Below are positions 7,161-8,612 of a DNA stretch of 8,612 bases, one piece after another. The translations under genes were made by a program, and so were the position numbers. The stretch comes from CAXNKH01 sp049296795. GTDB lineage: Bacteria > Pseudomonadota > Gammaproteobacteria > Burkholderiales > Burkholderiaceae_C. Under the pieces are notes generated by a model that was given only the letters and a program-made list of their open reading frames with translations, searched no databases and was not told the DNA's origin. The stretch covers positions 1-8,612 of the forward strand of contig JBAQTC010000034.1 in assembly GCA_049296795.1 (NCBI GenBank), given 5' to 3'. Position 1 is the first letter of the stretch; each line of letters opens with the position of its first letter.

Positions 7161-8612
7161 GCGAAATAGACGACCTCATTGGGCGCTGGCGCCGGCTGAA
7201 CGGCGAAAAGTCGGTACGGCACCCCCATTGGGAAGACCTGGCGCGCGTCATGTTACCTCGCCGGATGGGGTTTATATCGACTTCAATACAAGGCGAACGC
7301 CGGACAGATGGTATTTTCGACGGTACACCGATGCAGGCCGCGCGTGGCTTGGCTAATGCCGTTGGTGGGTTCATGCGCCCCAACGGGCTGCCAAACTTCG
7401 ATGTCGTTGCAGACGACGACGATCTGAACAATCTGGAGGAAGTCAAAGCCTGGCTGGCGGACAGCAAGACACGATTGATGGACGCCTTCAACAGCCCCAA
7501 GGCGCGATACAGACAGGTCAGCGCCGAGATCGACCAGGATCTGGTGGTATTCGGTACTGCCGTGGAATTCGTCGGTGAATCCATTCAGCGATCACATCTG
7601 CTGTTTCAATCCCTGCACCTCAAGGATGTAACCCCAATTTTTGACGAGGACGGGCGCACGGAGGGGCTATTTCACAAACGCAACATGTCGCTTCGGCAGT
7701 TGGCGGGACGGTTTGGCGAGGAAAGTCTGAGCGAATCCAGCAAGCGGGCGATAAAGGACACGCCCGATAAAAAGATCGAAGGCCTGCATTGCGTGGTCCC
7801 GCGGAAGGAGTACAAGCATGGGGCGATGCTGGCGAAACACATGCCGATAGCAGACATGTGGATTGAAATCGACGCAAAACATAAGCTAGCCGAATCAGGG
7901 TTCCACGAGTTTCCGTTCATCGTCCCGCGGTGGGAAACGTCGTCCGGTGAGGACTTCGGGCGGTCACCCGGAATGATTGCTTTGCCGGACGCCGATACGC
8001 TTCAGGCCATGGGAGAGACGATCCTGATCGCCGGCCAGCGTGCCGCCGATCCACCGCTGTTCGCGCCCAACGACGGGGCGTTCGACGCCCTGAACACGTT
8101 CCCCGGCGGGATTAGTTATTACGACGTGGAAAGCGCCAAAGCCATGGGCGGAAACCCGTTCTTCCCATTGGAATCCGGCGTCAACCTGCCTTTGTCCCGC
8201 GACATGCAGCAGGACACGCGGCAGCAGATATTCTCGGCCTTTTTCCGTAATGTCTTGAACCTGCCGGTTGAAGGCCCGAAAATGACCGCCACGGAAGTCC
8301 TCCAGCGCAAGGAGGAATTCATGCGCGAGATCGGCCCGATGTTCGGCCGCTACGAAGCCGAGAAGACCGCCCCGGAAGTTGAGCGCGCTTTCATGCTGAT
8401 GCTGCGTGCCGGGTCGTTGGCGCCGATACCGGAAGCGTTACAGGGCGGGAATATAGGCTTTGAGTACGACTCACCCGTAAAACGTGCACGCCAACAGGTC
8501 GAGGCGGCGGCGGCTAAAATGTGGGCCATGGAAATGATTGAGATCGGACAGGTCAAGCCGGAAGCCATCGATTTGGTCAATATCGATGCCCTGGGACGTT
8601 TATCCGCCGAGG
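7157..8612 (+). CDS. Portal (head-tail connector) protein, 3' end outside window
   Basis: It starts at ATG 7157 (ATGA overlap) and stays open to the last base, giving 485 residues without a stop. It matches the T7-like head-tail connector family. The N-terminal R-W-x-x-L-x-x-E-K-S-V-R-H-P-H-W-E-D-L-A-R-V-M-L-P segment and then I-F-D-G-T-P-M-Q-A-A-R-G-L-A-N-A-V-G-G-F (residues about 53-72) are characteristic, followed by DQDLVVFGTAV and, near 260, the F-P-F-I-V-P-R-W-E-T-S-S-G-E-D-F-G-R-S-P-G stretch. A later helix T-A-T-E-V-L-Q-R-K-E-E-F corresponds to the conserved late portion. The protein forms the dodecameric ring at one capsid vertex through which DNA is packaged and ejected, docking TerL during packaging. 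Full length in this family is usually about 500-560 residues, so little is missing. Confidence 0.9.
   Translation, partial: MSEIDDLIGRWRRLNGEKSVRHPHWEDLARVMLPRRMGFISTSIQGERRTDGIFDGTPMQAARGLANAVGGFMRPNGLPNFDVVADDDDLNNLEEVKAWLADSKTRLMDAFNSPKARYRQVSAEIDQDLVVFGTAVEFVGESIQRSHLLFQSLHLKDVTPIFDEDGRTEGLFHKRNMSLRQLAGRFGEESLSESSKRAIKDTPDKKIEGLHCVVPRKEYKHGAMLAKHMPIADMWIEIDAKHKLAESGFHEFPFIVPRWETSSGEDFGRSPGMIALPDADTLQAMGETILIAGQRAADPPLFAPNDGAFDALNTFPGGISYYDVESAKAMGGNPFFPLESGVNLPLSRDMQQDTRQQIFSAFFRNVLNLPVEGPKMTATEVLQRKEEFMREIGPMFGRYEAEKTAPEVERAFMLMLRAGSLAPIPEALQGGNIGFEYDSPVKRARQQVEAAAAKMWAMEMIEIGQVKPEAIDLVNIDALGRLSAE

Noticed and set aside
1..8612. tRNA genes, CRISPR arrays, insertion sequences or long direct repeats
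   Set aside because: None was seen on reading both strands. No terminal inverted repeats, transposase motifs or regularly spaced repeats are present.

Overview
This window reads as part of a tailed-phage or prophage genome. It runs from the end of the early/regulatory region into the DNA-packaging and head-assembly genes, all on the + strand. The host is probably a GC-rich proteobacterium, judging from the CsrA remnant at the left edge, the proteobacterial style of the zinc-finger Q-like antiterminator, a KorA-type operator and codon use. The portal belongs to the T7-like head-tail connector family, which suggests a podovirus. No integrase, lysis, tRNA or CRISPR feature is visible, so temperate versus lytic lifestyle cannot be decided.

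Left region (1-1871): the 3' end of a csrA-like gene, then a chain of nearly overlapping genes. These are a VRR-NUC nuclease that seems to have lost its catalytic C-terminal half, a small PD-(D/E)XK-like endonuclease, an AT-rich free-standing HNH-type homing protein, and a four-motif CxxCxGxG zinc protein that looks like a late-gene antiterminator (Q-like). The endonuclease/HNH junction has a textbook A-AAA-AAA slippery heptamer directly before the stop, with the next gene in the -1 frame.

Middle region (1872-2584): a TTGACA promoter overlapping a perfect 14-bp palindrome that contains the IncP-plasmid KorA operator core, a T5orf172-type GIY-YIG gene, and a strong intrinsic terminator. This is the order expected for a Q-controlled late promoter followed by a terminator that Q must override.

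Right region (2585-8612): terS and terL (ATGA overlap), a GTG-started small ORF, a hypothetical protein, a TTG-started GNAT protein, a small hypothetical protein and the portal (cut by the window end). Neighbouring genes overlap by one or four bases throughout, so this is one translationally coupled late operon.

The standout is terL. Its 981-residue ORF carries two inteins, of 238 and 317 residues, separated by a 16-residue extein. Removing both leaves a normal 426-residue terminase whose nuclease motif III is rejoined only after splicing. Neither intein has a recognisable in-frame endonuclease. Instead each carries an HNH endonuclease gene in the -1 reading frame, with its own start and stop. 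The tail of each HNH gene overlaps the intein's C-terminal splicing domain, so the same DNA encodes part of a protein-splicing domain and, in another frame, the end of a homing nuclease. Finding this independently in two adjacent inteins, in the same relative frame, suggests a real design rather than an error. Counting the free-standing HNH and GIY-YIG genes, about 8.6 kb holds four homing-type nucleases.
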